Positions 9,202-21,940 of a stretch of 64,000 nucleotides of DNA are shown piece after piece. The stretch lies in the NCBI GenBank assembly GCA_020631735.1, contig CM036231.1, positions 4,739,831 to 4,803,830 of the forward strand, given 5' to 3'. Source of the DNA: Saccharum officinarum. Taxonomy: Eukaryota > Streptophyta > Magnoliopsida > Poales > Poaceae. The notes beneath the pieces were generated by a model. That model searched no databases, was not told the origin of the DNA, and worked only from the letters and a program-made list of their open reading frames with translations. Within the stretch, counting starts at the first letter, position 1. Every line of letters begins with the position of its first letter. A program made the position numbers and the translations under genes.

Positions 9202-12061
9202 ATCCTATGGTACCTTCCATTCGTACCGAGGATCCAACGGCTATACATGACCGAGGAATCCACGAAACAGATGACATGGCATAAAAACGGTCGTCGATAC
9301 CATCCAGAAAAGATGGTACATCTAGCAGATGGTGAAGCATGGACCTATTTTGATAATATTCATCGTGAGAAAGCAGATGAGGCTTGTAATGTATGTGTTG
9401 CGCTGGCAACAGATGGGTTCAATCCGTATGGACAGCTATCTACCCCATACACTTGTTGGCCCATGTTTGTTATCCCGCTCAATCTCCCCCCCGACGTCAT
9501 CTTTCAACAACAGAACATATTCTTATCATTGATAATTCCTGAACACCTAGGTAATAATATGGGTGTGTTCATAGAGCCTGTGTGGGATGAATTGATCCAT
9601 GCTTGGGAAGAAGGGGTGTAGACATATGACCGAGCTACAAAGAGAAACTTTAAGATGCATGTCTGATACCAGTACTCCTTGCATGACTTCCTAGCGTATG
9701 ACATATTCTGCGGCTAGTGTGTTCATGGGAAGTTCCCATGCCCAATATGCAAGATAGCTGTGATGTTCATTTGGTTGAAGAAGGGTGGCATGTTTTCTTC
9801 GTTCGACAAACATCGACAATTCCTCCCACTTGACCATTCATTCAGAGAAGATATCAAGAACTTCACGAAAGGTGTCATAGTTACAGACCCTGCACCGGAG
9901 ATGATGACACCCATCGTGGTCCGTGCTCAGATAGAAGGTCTCATGGTCGAAGAAGGAGGCAACCGATTTCTCGGATATGGTGAGGAACATGCATGGACTC
10001 ATAAGTCGGCTTGGAGAGGCTCCCCTATCATGATGACCTTCTCCTTCCACAACATTGATATGATGCACACTGAAAAGAATATCGCTGAGGGACTATTCGG
10101 AACAATCATGGACATTGATAAGTCAAAGGACAATGTTAAGGCTAGAGTGGATCTTGCAATGTTATGCGACAGACCAAACCTAGAAATGAAGCCTCCTATA
10201 GGCCACAAGAATTGGTCAAGGCCTAAGGCGGATTACGTGCTGAGCAGGCCCCAAAGGAGGGAAGTACTAGAATGGTTCAAAACGTTAATGTTTCCTGATG
10301 GGTATGAAGCGAATCTGAGGAGAGGTGTGAACTTGTCTACTCTGCAAGTCAATGGGCTCAAGAGTCATGACTACCACGTATGGATTGAGCGAATTCTTCC
10401 GGTGATGGTTCGAGGCTATGTCCCAGATCATATATGGCAAGTGCTGGCAGAGTTGAGCAATTTCTTCTGCCAGCTTTGTGCTAAGGAGCTATCTCGGGCC
10501 ATGGTATCATCGATGGAAGCAATGGCACCTGTGTTGCTCTGTAAGTTGGAGAAGATCTTTCCACTCGGCTTCTTCCTTCCGATGCAGCATCTGATTTTGC
10601 ACCTCCCGTATGAGGCACGTATGGGGGGCCCGTGCAGTTCCATTGGTGCTATCTGATTGAGAGAACCCTAAAGGTTGTTCGAATGAAATGTAAAAATAAA
10701 TGCAAGATTGAAGCTTCCATCACCGAGGCAAAGGTTCTCGAGGAGGTGTCAAACTTCACAACAAAATACTATGGTGAGAACCTTCCTAGCTTGCATTATC
10801 CACCCCCTCGTTACAATGCAGACGAAAATGAATCGAGCCTCAGCCTTTTCCAAGGGCAACTTGGAAGTGCAAGTGATGCATCCACCAAGACCTTACAACA
10901 TGCAGAGTGGCGCAATATCATGCTATATGTGTTGACCAACCTCTCCGAAGTGGAGCAGTACATAGGGTAAGCCATTATTCTGAACAAACTTGTTCAATTA
11001 GTGTCACTATTGTGCGTCCAACCCCTTATTTCTCATTGGTATAGGGAATTTCTCCATCAATACTGAGTCAACCAAGGGGACCTAGCCCATACGAATCTGA
11101 GACGCTTCTTAAACATGGTGCGGGAAATGGCACGCCCGATTTCATTTCTTGGTTCAAACAAAAGGTATTGTTCAATTTAGCTCGTACTTAGTTAGACATT
11201 ACAAGTTGCTCGTACGTGCGAATGATATAATGAAGTATCCTTGCTTGAGCTTGCAGGGCCTAACCGATGCGTCTATGAGTGCCGAGTTAAGACATGTTGC
11301 CAATGGCTGTGCCTATAGGGTCAAGTCATTTGCCGCTTATGATGTGAATGGATATCGCTTTCACACAACAAGACATGAGCAGAGTCAGCCCAATCGAAGG
11401 ACCACAAATACCAGAGTTTTCACGCCCGACCGTGATGGGTCAAGTATTATGGAAGACTTGAAGAAATATATGAACTTGAGTTTCAGGGTTGCAAACCTCT
11501 TAATCCTGTCATATCCAAATGCTATTGGTTCAATCATTTAGTAACGAGACGGACCCCTAATCTTGGGCTAGTCGAAATTCGACAAGATTCCGTCTTACCA
11601 GGAGACGATGTCTATATCGTGGCTCAATAGACCACCCAAGTTTATTATCTTGATTACCCGTGCACAAGCGACGAGCGTCTAAAGGTTGGTTTGTTGTGAA
11701 CACGGTATTGCCACACGGTAAACTACCTGTCCCAAACAATGAAGATTACAACTTTGATCTAAACACATATGCCGGAGAGTTCTTCTAAGAAGATGGGCGC
11801 CATGGGACCTTTGAGATAGACCAAACTGAAACGGTTGTAGAGAATGAGAGGGTTGTTGACGAGGAGGATGGAGATGAGGTTGAAAATGTGAAGGACTTAG
11901 AATTACTTCAGCGAGTACAATTAGGCATTGATAATGAGAGGGATGGTCCAGCTAACCGCAATCATAATGAGACTTTGGATGGTGATGATGATTTTGACAT
12001 GCATGATAGTGATGATGAGACTTATGATCCAGCTAACCCCGATCATGATGATTACTTCTAA
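9202..12061 (+). pseudogene. TNP2-like CACTA transposase
   Basis: The frame enters from the gap in mid-exon with LPFVPRIQRLYMTEES. It encodes the DDE transposase of CACTA elements (Pfam Transposase_21), which cuts and moves the element. LVRAQ-type and FSFHNIDMMHTEKNIAE motifs appear up to about 10080. A DUF4218-like region (ELSNFFCQLCAKELSR, then HLPYEARMGGPC) runs to about 10970. After an intron at 10967-11044 comes a DUF4216-like region (HVANGCAYRVKSFAAYD) and an acidic tail ending at 12061. Stops at 9619-9621 and near 9667 and 9715 stand where relatives have Trp codons. Frameshifts near 10650 and 11440 and a stop at about 11067 follow. It is a broken gene with the N-terminus missing. Confidence 0.85.
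10967..11044 (+). other. Intron in the TNP2-like gene
   Basis: The donor is GTAAGC at 10967 and the acceptor is TTGGTATAG ending at 11044. The 78-bp intron joins EQYIG to EFLHQY in one frame. The splice signals are intact although the gene is broken elsewhere. Confidence 0.7.
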
Positions 12062-12174
12062 TAAATGTAATACTATTTTTGCATCTCTTTCTAATTATGC
12101 TACTTTCTAATTATTTTTGCATCCCTCTCTAATTATGTCTTGTTTACCTTTTAACTGCAGGTGATTGAACAAAG

Positions 12175-14350
12175 ATGGCGGGGGGGGTCAGGTTTTAGGA
12201 ACGTGAGTGACCTCTACCAAAGAAGCACCGAGGCAACTAGAGGTCGATGGACATGCAGGGGTCGAGGAAGATGGAGGGCTCGTCTTGCTCGGGCACCGTC
12301 GCCGCTGGAGGTGGAGGTGGAGGAGGAGGAGAGGTGGTGGAGAAGGAGATGGGGTACGGGGCACACGTAGGTGGTGGAGGAGGAGGTGGAGGTGGAGAAG
12401 GGGGAGGAGGAGGAGGAGGAGGAGCAGGGTGAGGAGGACGAGGAGGAGGAAGAGGCGAGGGAGGAGCTAGAGGGGGCGACAGGGGGTCCTCTTCCTGTGG
12501 TGCGGCGGGTGGGGGGGTCCTCTTCCTCAGCTACGTCCGAGGTCCCGCGACACTCCCAAAGTGATCGATATCGATTGAGAGACGACCGATCATTAAACCC
12601 TCTAGGGACAGGTAACTAACTTTACATGCGATCACTACATTTTCCTTTGATATGTTGAAAATGATAATAAAGACTAATTATTTGTCTTGATCACTTGGGC
12701 AGGAATTTCAAGTTCGTGGAAGCAAGTGCTAACAGACGCCTTATCAATGGTATCCTGGGTCTTTTGTGCAGGGAACACTTCCCTGGCTTGGTTGACTATA
12801 TGGGTCGACGGGAGCCGGCATTCTCATTTCGCCACTACGAGTGCGCCCCCGATAGACGTGATCGGGACGGCAGGGTTTTCACTAACAAGGCGATCCATGT
12901 GATTGAGGAGCTGTGGGTAAGTCTTCAAAGCACTGCGTTGCTCAATTCATCGCCTCCTTGGACATTCTTGACTTAATGACCGGAGAAATTGCGTCCATAT
13001 GCAGGATTTCTATAAATGCCAGCATCCATATGAGGAGAAGGTGAGAGTTGTGGCTAAAGAATCCTGTAAGAACCTGGTTCACAACATGCACTACGAGGCG
13101 CGCATTCAGGCTGTCATAGATTGGCACGCAATTAATAATCGAGTTGTGTATAAGAAAGAGGTTGCAAGGAAGATGGCGTTGATCCGGGAACAATACCTGA
13201 GTGTAAGTATAGAACTTGAATAACCTTTGTTTCTAAAATTAAGTATGATTAATTTGATCTGTGTCATATACTTGATTACTTGTAGGTGCCTCCTGAGTGG
13301 TGCAAGGGTCAGACGGTGTGCTGGACAATGATGGTGGACAAGTGGTGGGCGAAGCACGGAGCTGCTCGGGAGCGGCGTTTGTTGATGCAAGGTGCATCAC
13401 ACCATCAAGGCAAACGAAGCCTCGATGCCTATGCGGCTAAATGGGTACGCGCCATATCCATTTCTTTATGTAACCCTCAATTATGCATAATATATACTCA
13501 TCTTGGTGTTTCTTTCGCAGTCTGCGCCACATGGTGGCCAGCCTTGCCCCCCAGTTCAAGGCATATGCTAGGCGCACAGGGGTAAGGCGACTTCCGATGT
13601 CGACTACAACCCGAACGACCCGCCCGAGGCATACAACAACCCGTCCATCCCCAGCCGCCTCAGTGACTACACGACCATGGCAAGAGAGATCTATGGGCCA
13701 GAGTACGATCCTAGCACCCATGACCTCGATGGAGAAATCGTCATGAGGGTGGGAGAAGGCAAGAAGCATGGGCGGTACTGGATTGGTGACAGCTTCATTG
13801 ACTCGGCCAGTACTTGCACTCTCGCCGAGATTCGAGCAAGGAGCACGAGCGAGAGCCCAGCCATACGCCCACGGCCCAGCGTTGCACAAGGGCGGGTCGA
13901 TGTACTAGAGGTTGTTTCTATTTTATTCGTCGTTCATTCATCCATACACACCGTTAATTACTTGGATTGTAGCATAGAGGAAGCATCGGGAGGAGATGGA
14001 GGTGAGGATGATGGAGCAACGACAGGAGATGGAGGCGAGGATGATGGAGCAGTAGCAGCATATGTTCCAGTATATGCAAGCGTGTCTCCTCGCCAACTCT
14101 ACGGGTCAGCCAATGCCTCCGCCGCCAGTGATGCTATTCACTCCGTTAGCTCCTCCTCCTACTACAACTCCAATAAGTTTGCCTTCTCTACCACTACTTT
14201 CTAAGTTAGAACACACTTGCAACCATAAATCCTGTATAACACATGCAATATCTTCTCCTTTGTGCAGAATCAATCGGCGGCATTGAATTCGCCAGCTCAG
14301 CTGGGCACACCTTCATTGCATGGGAACGCTGGAGTGATCGTGAACGGCAG
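12175..14350 (+). pseudogene. Second CACTA gene, Transposase_24-like (TNPA-type)
   Basis: The likely ATG at 12175 is followed by a very Gly/Glu-rich low-complexity segment (about 12300-12480). The conserved part has NFKFVEASANRRL, DFYKCQHPYEEKVR, VPPEWCKGQTVCW and MAREIYGPEYDPSTHD, as in the plant Ptta/En-Spm family (Pfam Transposase_24). These proteins are thought to bind subterminal repeats. Five introns with GT and AG ends can be placed at 12612-12702, 12917-13004, 13203-13285, 13445-13520 and 13911-13972. The last exons encode a Met/Glu/Gln-rich helix and a Pro-rich tail. A TAG near 14053 interrupts the helix, and the N-terminal part is not open in one frame. The true 3' end is uncertain. 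Confidence 0.72.
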
Positions 14351-14458
14351 CAGTAGGTGGTGGGATCAGTTGACTTGTTTTGTGGACTTGTGACTTGTGC
14401 ACTTTGTGGCACTTTGGACTGTTTTTGGACTTGTGGACTTGTTTCGGCACTTTGGTGT

Positions 14459-14723
14459 ACTTGTGATCATATTTGTGACTGTGGAGTTGAGTGCTAAATA
14501 TATGTGACACTATGTGATATTGTGTGATATATGTGTCTTTGATATATGACATTGATTACGGTGATATATGATCAATGACTTGTGCACTTTAGTGGTACTT
14601 GTGATCATATTTGTGGACTTGTGGAGTTGAAGTGCTAAATATATGTGACATATGTGTGATATTGTGTGATATATGTGTCTTTGATATATGACATTTGATA
14701 TACGGTGATATATGGATCAATCG
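14459..14723 (+). repeat. Imperfect tandem duplication of about 130 bp in the CACTA element
   Basis: Two adjacent copies, about 14459-14574 and 14593-14723, share ACTTGTGATCATATTTGTG, GTGATATTGTGTGATATATG and GTGTCTTTGATATATGACA. The segment is non-coding and lies between the second gene and the subterminal repeats. Confidence 0.7.
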
Positions 14724-14749
14724 CAGGAGGGAAAGCAAAAAAACAAAAA

Positions 14750-15228
14750 AAAAAATCAGCTTTGCCGAGAATAACACTCGGCAAACAGCTTGTTTGCTGA
14801 GTGTTTTGACGATTGCTCTCGGCAAAACTGTACATCCAGTGCCATTTTTTTGCCTGATTTCCAGATTTGCCGAGTGCTTTACTGTTTGCTGAGTGCTGTG
14901 GCACAGGCACTCGGCAAACAAGGCTTCTTTGCCGAGTGCCAGATGGGACGGCACTCGGCAAACAGGACCTGTTTGTCGAGTGTCTGCCGTCACAGCACTC
15001 GGCAAACGGCCGTTACCAGATGTTCCTCCGTTTGGTTTCACTTTTTTTTTGCCGAGAGATTTTTGGGCACTCGGCAAACGTTTGCCGAGTGCCCGATAAA
15101 AGGCTCTCGGCAAAGCTCTGTTTGCCGGGTACCTAGTTGCCGATGGAGCTATGCCGAGAGCTACACTCAGCAAACACTTTGCCGAGCGTTTTTGTGGCTT
15201 TGCCGAGTGTAAGCCGAGTCCGGTAGTG
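14750..15228 (+). repeat. CACTA subterminal repeats and 3' terminal inverted repeat
   Basis: About twenty copies of the core GCCGAGTG or its complement CACTCGGC, often as TTTGCCGAGTG and CACTCGGCAAAC, occur in both orientations over some 480 bases. In the En/Spm system such repeats are the binding sites of the element's own accessory protein. The block ends at the terminal inverted repeat with CGGTAGTG at 15228. Confidence 0.9.
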
Positions 15229-15305
15229 TAGTAGAAGAGGAGAGCAGTAAAAGAGAGGATCACTCAAAAGTCAAAAGACAAAAAAAAGAAAGAAAAAAGA
15301 TGAGT

Positions 15306-15790
15306 TCAGTTACAATCTGCGCTCTAGCCATGTTTCAATATCCGGTAGATACTTCTTTGCGCACAGGATAACCAAGCGAAAGACATTCTTGAAGATGAAC
15401 TTGCAGTGTTCTCTCGTAGCCTCCTCTTCTCTGAAAATGTGGTTGTTTCTTACAGTCCACAAGATCCAACAGAGAAGGATAATGATTTTCATGAATAAAG
15501 GAACGTTGGGCTGGGCCTTGAAGTTCTCCAGGATCTGATTCTGAAAGGGACCCAAGGAAGAGGCAACAGCCAGCCCAAGAAAACTCCAGCATGATTTTGC
15601 AAACTCACAATGGAGGAAGAGATGTTCAACAGTCACCTCGACTGAATTGTTGCACAAGACACAATTGTAGGACTGAAGGTGCATGTTTTTCCGTCGAAGA
15701 ATATTGCGGGTTCTGTGCAGTTATATTGCAGCGGTATTGTTCTAATTTGGTCTACTTCCCTCCACCTGAATAGATTGTGTTTGCCACCTA
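15306..15790 (-). pseudogene. LINE reverse-transcriptase C-terminal fragment (zf-RVT)
   Basis: On the minus strand a 124-codon frame has NCVLCNNSVEVTVEHLFLHC followed by CWSFLG and ILWTVRNNHIF, ending ETWLERRL. This is the cysteine/histidine-containing zf-RVT region found after the reverse transcriptase domain in plant non-LTR retrotransposons and related gene fragments. The sequence upstream, to about 15790, is frameshifted and the reverse transcriptase itself is absent. It is a short broken remnant. Confidence 0.7.
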
Positions 15791-15933
15791 GTTTCTTACC
15801 TAAAAAAACTTGACCTGCATGGGGTAAGATGGCTCCTGACATTGCAATAAGAAGATTTTCTCACATAGACTGAGAAAACCCCGTACCCCTGCCCCAGCCA
15901 TACACAATGATATCATATCCAGCTTCGCACCAA

Positions 15934-16066
15934 GGGGCTTTTGGTTCCTGCCTCCCAGGTAGAGATTTAGCCAGGCAAGCATCTCCACCCCAGGCCGATG
16001 AAATCCAATGCCTGGGAGTGGTTGCCTAGCTGAGGCAACTTCTCAGTCCTCTAACCAAACAGCCCC
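15934..16066. mobile_element. MITE candidate with GGGGCT ends
   Basis: The segment starts GGGGCTTTTGGTTCCTGCC and ends CTAACCAAACAGCCCC, an imperfect inverted repeat pair enclosing about 133 bp. No target duplication is clear, so borders are tentative. Confidence 0.35.
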
Positions 16067-18748
16067 TAGTTTGTTACCTCAGTCTCTTTTAAGTGCATTT
16101 TGCCTACTTAGTGTCTTTTGCCACCTGAATGTTCCATTCTATATCAAATATGACTCAAATTGACATCACTCGTTGATGAGCAATCTGAATGTATTTTACA
16201 AATCTGTATGAATGCCTTCTGCCACCTAAAAAATAGTTATGATGATTCATAAAAACAATCTGTACATCATTTTATTGATTCCCACATTCAGTCATTTATT
16301 TTGACACTTCAGTGATCACATTCTCAAATATTCAGTCACAATATCATTTTACAATCTCAACCTCACTTCACAATCCCATTTTGTCCCATCTCTGAACCTA
16401 AAGAACTACACGTCTTACCTCTGAACCTGAAGAAGTACCAACTGGTGCAGACTGCAGACTGCACAACCGTCTTTGAATGTTCCTCCTTCAATCCTTGCCT
16501 TGTTATTCTTGAGATTAATCTACAAGCACCAGATGTATAAGAGCCTGAATCACTTGATGAACCTGTAGAGTAGACAGTAGAGTAGCGAGCCGATGACTTG
16601 ACGGAACCCCTTCGTGTTTGCGGATGGCAGAGTCTAAGCAACGAACAAAAGCAACACGCTGCACTAGGAGGCGAAGTGGGCTAATCGTGATACCCGACGG
16701 GGCGAAGCACGGCGGCGAAGGCATGGTCCGGGTCCGCCACGAGTGGCGACGACCGACGAGGGCGGCAACAGACAGCGGCAGCGGCGCCGAGGTTTTCCAG
16801 TGAACCCGCGGCCGGCTGTGGACAGCGTGGGATTATTTTTTTAGGGCCGTATGTTGGGCCGGACTGGGAGGCCGTCTGAGCATCGAGTGCCAGCCGAAGC
16901 CACGTACGATCCTCATCGGATGACGATCTGTCTCCGACTGCACTCTAGCGTTGTGCTGCTGCATTATCCCATGCCTCCCAATCCTATCACGTGACGCTAT
17001 TCGCACTGCTAGTCCTAGATGGTAGGTGCAAGATCCTTGTGGCATGGCAGGAGAAATCAGGAATCAACTCACATGGATAGCTAGTTGCATATATGGTGGA
17101 AGTATGACACACTACCGGCAACGAGGAACTCAGGAACTCATTTGGGATCCCCAGTCTGTTTTTATAAGACCTGAGAAGTAGGGCAATATAAATAATGCAC
17201 GTGTTTTGACAAGGTTCCGCCACCATTCTTCGGGCCAGTTGATTTATGTCTGATCAGCTCCGATCCAGAAACACGTGGCCAAGGACACTCGAGTGACCTG
17301 AACTCCGCAGTTCATTCATTAAAATCTTTTATTGATAAGTTTCCGGCCGGAACACATCTGTGAAGAATGCAATTAAAACATGCAACCTGACAATCACGAA
17401 GGTCTTGACTCGCTTGTAATTTTGTAAACTGTAGAACAACCAGAAGGGTTCCCTGCAGCTGCAAATGCCTTTTTTCATGAACAGAGATAATTAGGTTGAT
17501 TTGAAATTCCGTTTGCCTAGAAGGAACTAGCTGTCCTGCAAATTTAATTCATACAACGATTTGTCTCCATTTTTAGAATTAGATAGACCACTTCACGCTT
17601 GGTACGCCATTTTGTGAAGTTTGTCATTTATATATAAAAAAAGATTACTCTTATCACAAAAAACATACTGTTTAGGATAAAATTTGGTGAAAGATATAAA
17701 ATTTGCTACGGGACACTAAAAGTGAGCAGACATCGAAAAAAAGTTCAACTAGTTGTTGAACGTTCTGGTTCATGATAAATTTGTTGAAAGACACAACATC
17801 AATTAAAAAAATATTTTCCGACTGAGTAGAAGATAGAATGATGATGAAATATCATTTTGTGCCTCTGGTCCTTTCTTTTTCCTCACCTCCCCTTCTTCAC
17901 TATGCTTTTCCTGCATTTGCTCTTTGGCGCCGTACCCACGCTCAGCCCGTTGCTGCCACCGTACTTCGCCACACGCCGGCCCTGCTGTTGCGTCATGCCT
18001 CCTTCGCTCCAACCACTCTGTGTGCAAGGCACTGCCGCCCCACGCGTGTGTGCCCTCCTCACATGGTTTCAATCTAGACGACATGGACGAAATCAGGTCT
18101 TACTCACATCGGCCTGCTTGTGAGTGAGCTTCTCCCGTAGGCCCCGAAGCCATTTGATGAGCTCAGTGTTCAGTGCTTGCCGCGCTGGATGTCGTCTTGG
18201 ACTTGGTTGACCTCTGTGCGTGCAGCGGCGATGGCTATGTCATGTAAGACTTGTCTATTGTAAGACTCTGTTCTTCATAGTTAATAAAGCTTTGTGTTTT
18301 AAAATCTATGTGCCATTCTTATGCGTATTTGTACTTGATCCTGGCACAAATACAGAAGCACTTAACTCTTAAACTGAGGGCCCAATATCAAGTTGGGTAG
18401 AAACATATAAAAGTATCCTCATTACTTGCATGGTACATAAGTAGTGTACACACCACGATCGAGCATACAGATATATGAACCAGCACCCAAATGACTTCTT
18501 TGATGCTCCCCTATATTTTATTACAAGCAATGACTGATGCTCCTCTCTATCATCTCATTGCACCATGAGCTTACAGATATATGAACCAGCACCCAACTTA
18601 TTTGATTACACGGACAAAATGAGATTATACAAAGCAAGAGAATTGTACTAGTGCATTCATGTAGCACTAAAATTATTTAATGAGTAAAGTTCATGGCCGG
18701 TTCTCCGAGTTATAATGGTGTGTCATCCCGGTCCTCTAACTCATAAAC

Positions 18749-20437
18749 TGAAGTATCAAAAACGACGACCAGAGGGGGGTGAATGGGAGCCGTAAAATTT
18801 TTCTCAAATAAATTTGGCCGCTGTCCCAATATCACCGTCAAGCACAAGCGAGTTCCCAAACAAAAAATACCCAAGCCAATTAGTGACAAGCGTACCTTGA
18901 AAAATTCCTCGGAACGTTAAGAACCCAACGCAAAAGACGGAACACGATTCGAAGTTCAAATGACTAAATTGTACGCAAAATAGAAAATCATGCCCAGAGA
19001 AATAGACTGAAAAATTGGCCGGAAAATTCGTCCATTCCAGGAACAGAGAGAAACTGCTCCGCTCGATCTGCCCCAACCTACTGACTGAGTGCACGAGGCT
19101 CCTGGGCCCACGGCGAGCGCCGGTTGTGTGCTCTCAGATCGACAGAGAGGAACGGCAGCCTGGGCGAGCACTGCTCTGAGAGAGCGCACGGTACCTGGGC
19201 ACCGCTTGGTAGTGCTGCCGAGAACGAAGACGACGCGACCTTCCTGGGCGCTCAGCACTGACACGCACTGCAGAGGAAACGAGCAGGGACTGCACGGCTC
19301 GGTCCTAGACCTCACTGATGGCCAGGTGCACACGGCACCAACCTGCCCTGCAACTGAATGATCAAGCCTGGAAGCAACGAGAAGAACAGAAAGCCAAACA
19401 CTCCAGTGCACTATGAACACAAAAACGCCCTTAACAGAAACGACTAGATCTCCATTGAATCAAAACCAAACAAACTCAAATTTCGCACAAGTGATCTCCA
19501 GGATGCTGGTGAGCTATCTCAGAAGAATCATGGCTCGAACCCAACTCAAACTTTGTGAATTTCAGATCATAGCCAAGAACGAAAAAGAGCAAAAATAGTG
19601 AACGAAAATCACAGATTAAACTGAGGAATCCCATAGGGCACGAGGAGGATTTGGACCTCCATTCTCACACCAAATCTCAACAAAATACACCACGAAAATC
19701 TTAGTTCATGTGACCTCTCTCATGAAACACTAAAAGACCTAACCCTAGGTGGAAGAGGGGAAAATGAAAGTGGGAGAGAGGTGAGGAGGCAAGGGGGCTG
19801 GCATCCTCTATTTAACAGGGCTATTTTATATTTTCCTAAATGCCCCTGGATATATAAGAGCTAAACCAATAAGTCCAAGGGCGTAGAGGTCCAACCCAGT
19901 TTTCATGTTGATCCGACGGCCACCGCGCCTTCTCACTGGTAGCTTCGCCTCGACGCGAACTCTCCGATGCCGCCACGTGCCATCCGTTCCTCCTCAGAAC
20001 CTCTGTCCGGGTTTTGAGGCCCAAACCCGTAAACCCGCCTCCAATGGTATTGAAGCCCAAACCATCAAACCACTCCACGAGTAGCGTACTCCATACGTGT
20101 CCCCTGCCATCCGACGCGTGTCACCTCCACGATCAACACGGTCACTCCCATGTCTTCTCGCGCTTGTCGATGTCCCAAGTGTCAGCCACCGCAACTAGCC
20201 ACCCGGCCTTCGGGTCCCTCGGTCCAAGCCTCACGTCTATCCTTCACCCTCCGATCTATCGGCACGGCACGTCCTCCTTGACCTCCACACCTGCACAACA
20301 CAAGCCAAGAGACATGCCGTACATAAGGCTTTTACCAAGGTAGGGTTAGTCACCACTCAACCTACTTCGTGGATCACATTGATAATCACTCATCATAAAA
20401 CGAACACACAAGGGTACTTGTCAACCTTGTGTTCACA
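18749..20437 (-). repeat. 3' LTR of element C (1,689 bp)
   Basis: Read on the plus strand it starts TGAAGTATC and ends GTGTTCACA, and a polypurine tract abuts its inner edge. It is the empty-site counterpart of the MITE found in the other LTR. It is shorter than its partner also because it lacks about 30 bases near 20285. A TTAAATA promoter-like box can be read on the minus strand at 19809-19815. Confidence 0.9.
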
Positions 20438-21940
20438 ATCTCCCCCTTGATGAGTGCATTGTCAACACCAATACACGAATAGCTTGAGCAAAAGAAAAAG
20501 AAGAGAAAAACAAGGAGCTCAACCAAATGACCAAAAAACCAAAGAAAAGCCAAAACTAGGTCATTTGAAATGAGCAAAACTTGGTCCCCAAAGACATGGG
20601 CAACGACTCGATGCAACCAAGTAAAACAAAGCTAGCCCTCAAGAAGAGGCAACGGGCTCAACACCACTAGCAACACTCAAAAAGCTAAAAAACTGCTAGA
20701 CCCTCTAGAAGAGGCAAAGGCTCAACACATCTACCCTCTAGAAGAGGCAAAGGCTCAACACATCTAGCAAAAGCAACTCAAGTGCAACTCCCCCTGAACA
20801 AATGCAATCTCACTCAAATGAATGCATATCTCTTAACTTTGGGTGATTATGACATTGTGAGTGTGGAAACTTCTCCCCCTTGTTAACATATGCACTTATC
20901 AAGCTAGAGCCCAAGGATTGCAACTCCCCCTCAAAACATGCTATGAATGTAGAAATGCACAAATGCAGAAGCTTTAAAATTATAGCAAGTAGATTGAAAA
21001 GATGCTCTAGCTGATGCTGTCATGTATACATATCAACAAATACAAGTGCTAGCAAATGCTCAAAGTGATCAAATGAGACGAAATATGGCATTTTAGCAAG
21101 TTTGATCAAGTTTGAGCAATTTAAAAGAGAGTTCACCACCAAAAGAGCACATAGCAGATATAGACAGGAGATCAACCTTGTGCTACACATGTATGCAAAG
21201 TGAACTACCCCAAACAAAGTTCACACATCATGTCATGAGACAAACTTGTGAATTGATCAAATTTTTAGATATCAATTAAATTTTATCAGAGTTATGCAGC
21301 TTATCACCAAAGTTTATCAAACAAATGTGTGCGGGAGGTTATCGATGCCATCAAAACATGACTTATCGATCATGTCAAGCCTATGCCAAAAGCAATCAGA
21401 AGCTTAAGACAATGATCTCGGTATCCATTACAGAGCTCAAGTTCACCCTTAAGTGCAATAGGGAGCTGTCTCGATACTCTGACATGGGATAGCAAAGACC
21501 CGTCCCGATCTTTTCATACCTTATTTTTCAAGTTTTAGCACAATTTCAAGTTTCTCAAGCAAGTGTGTAACTCAAGGTATGAGCCGTAGCAACTAAGCAT
21601 ATATATGAAGTAAAAGGGTTCTCGACACACCTACACATGCTAGTTGCCACAAGTAGTGGTGAACATGTTTCAAATTTCTTCAAGTATTATTCAAGTTCAC
21701 AATTGAAAAAGGCATTTTTAGCTCATATCAAGAGATCAAGTGAGTCTAAGCAAAGCACATCATATATATCCATAACATCCCCAACAAGAGCATAGTGTCA
21801 ATCTAGCTACTATAAAGATGAAGGTCAAGATGCAATATGATACATGATGATATGATATGCAAATATGATACAAAAGTAAAAGCAAAAGCTAAACTAAAAG
21901 AAAAACAAAAACTAGAATACAAGATCTAAAACTTCCCAAG
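20438..21940 (-). other. Spacer between pol and 3' LTR with multiple polypurine tracts (element C)
   Basis: CTCCCCCT, which is AGGGGGAG on the element's sense strand, occurs at 20440-20447 next to the LTR and again at 20788-20795, 20873-20880 and 20924-20931. Multiplied polypurine tracts at this place are described for sireviruses. Between them lies a short direct repeat of CCCTCTAGAAGAGGCAAAGG (about 20700-20770). No open frame of an env-like gene remains. Confidence 0.75.

Larger units (their letters stand above)
9200..15228 (+). mobile_element. CACTA (En/Spm) DNA transposon, 5' end lost in the gap
   Basis: Two transposase-type genes in tandem are followed by a dense subterminal repeat block. 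The element ends at 15228 in CGGTAGTG; its complement starts CACTACCGGACTCGGC, the classical CACTA terminal inverted repeat of grasses. The following TAG (15229-15231) may be the 3-bp target duplication. The matching left terminus is absent from the sequence before the gap, so it must lie in the missing bases or be deleted. Both genes carry stops, so the copy is probably not autonomous. Confidence 0.88.
15229..18748. other. Unassigned DNA between the CACTA element and element C
   Basis: Apart from a LINE fragment at its left end and a MITE candidate, I recognise nothing. A GC-richer patch at 16610-16800 and another at 17930-18230 contain short open frames on both strands, but none has a recognisable domain or credible splice context. 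The sequence just left of 18749 (GTTCATGGCCGGTTCTCCGA onward) continues after the right end of element C at 29791, so it was split by that insertion. Confidence 0.45.

Noticed and set aside
8921..9409. Minus-strand frame through the run of N
   Set aside because: It depends on 100 unknown bases and lies opposite the transposase exon.
13437..13889. 150-codon minus-strand frame
   Set aside because: It lies opposite the conserved exons of the second CACTA gene and crosses its introns, so it is a shadow.
16363..16803. Overlapping open frames on both strands that could suggest a host gene
   Set aside because: No recognisable domain, no consistent splice sites, and frames of similar length on both strands in a GC-rich patch.
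19089..19420. Open frames conserved in both LTRs of element C
   Set aside because: Conservation is expected because the LTRs are copies; they carry no domain and lie in non-coding LTR DNA.
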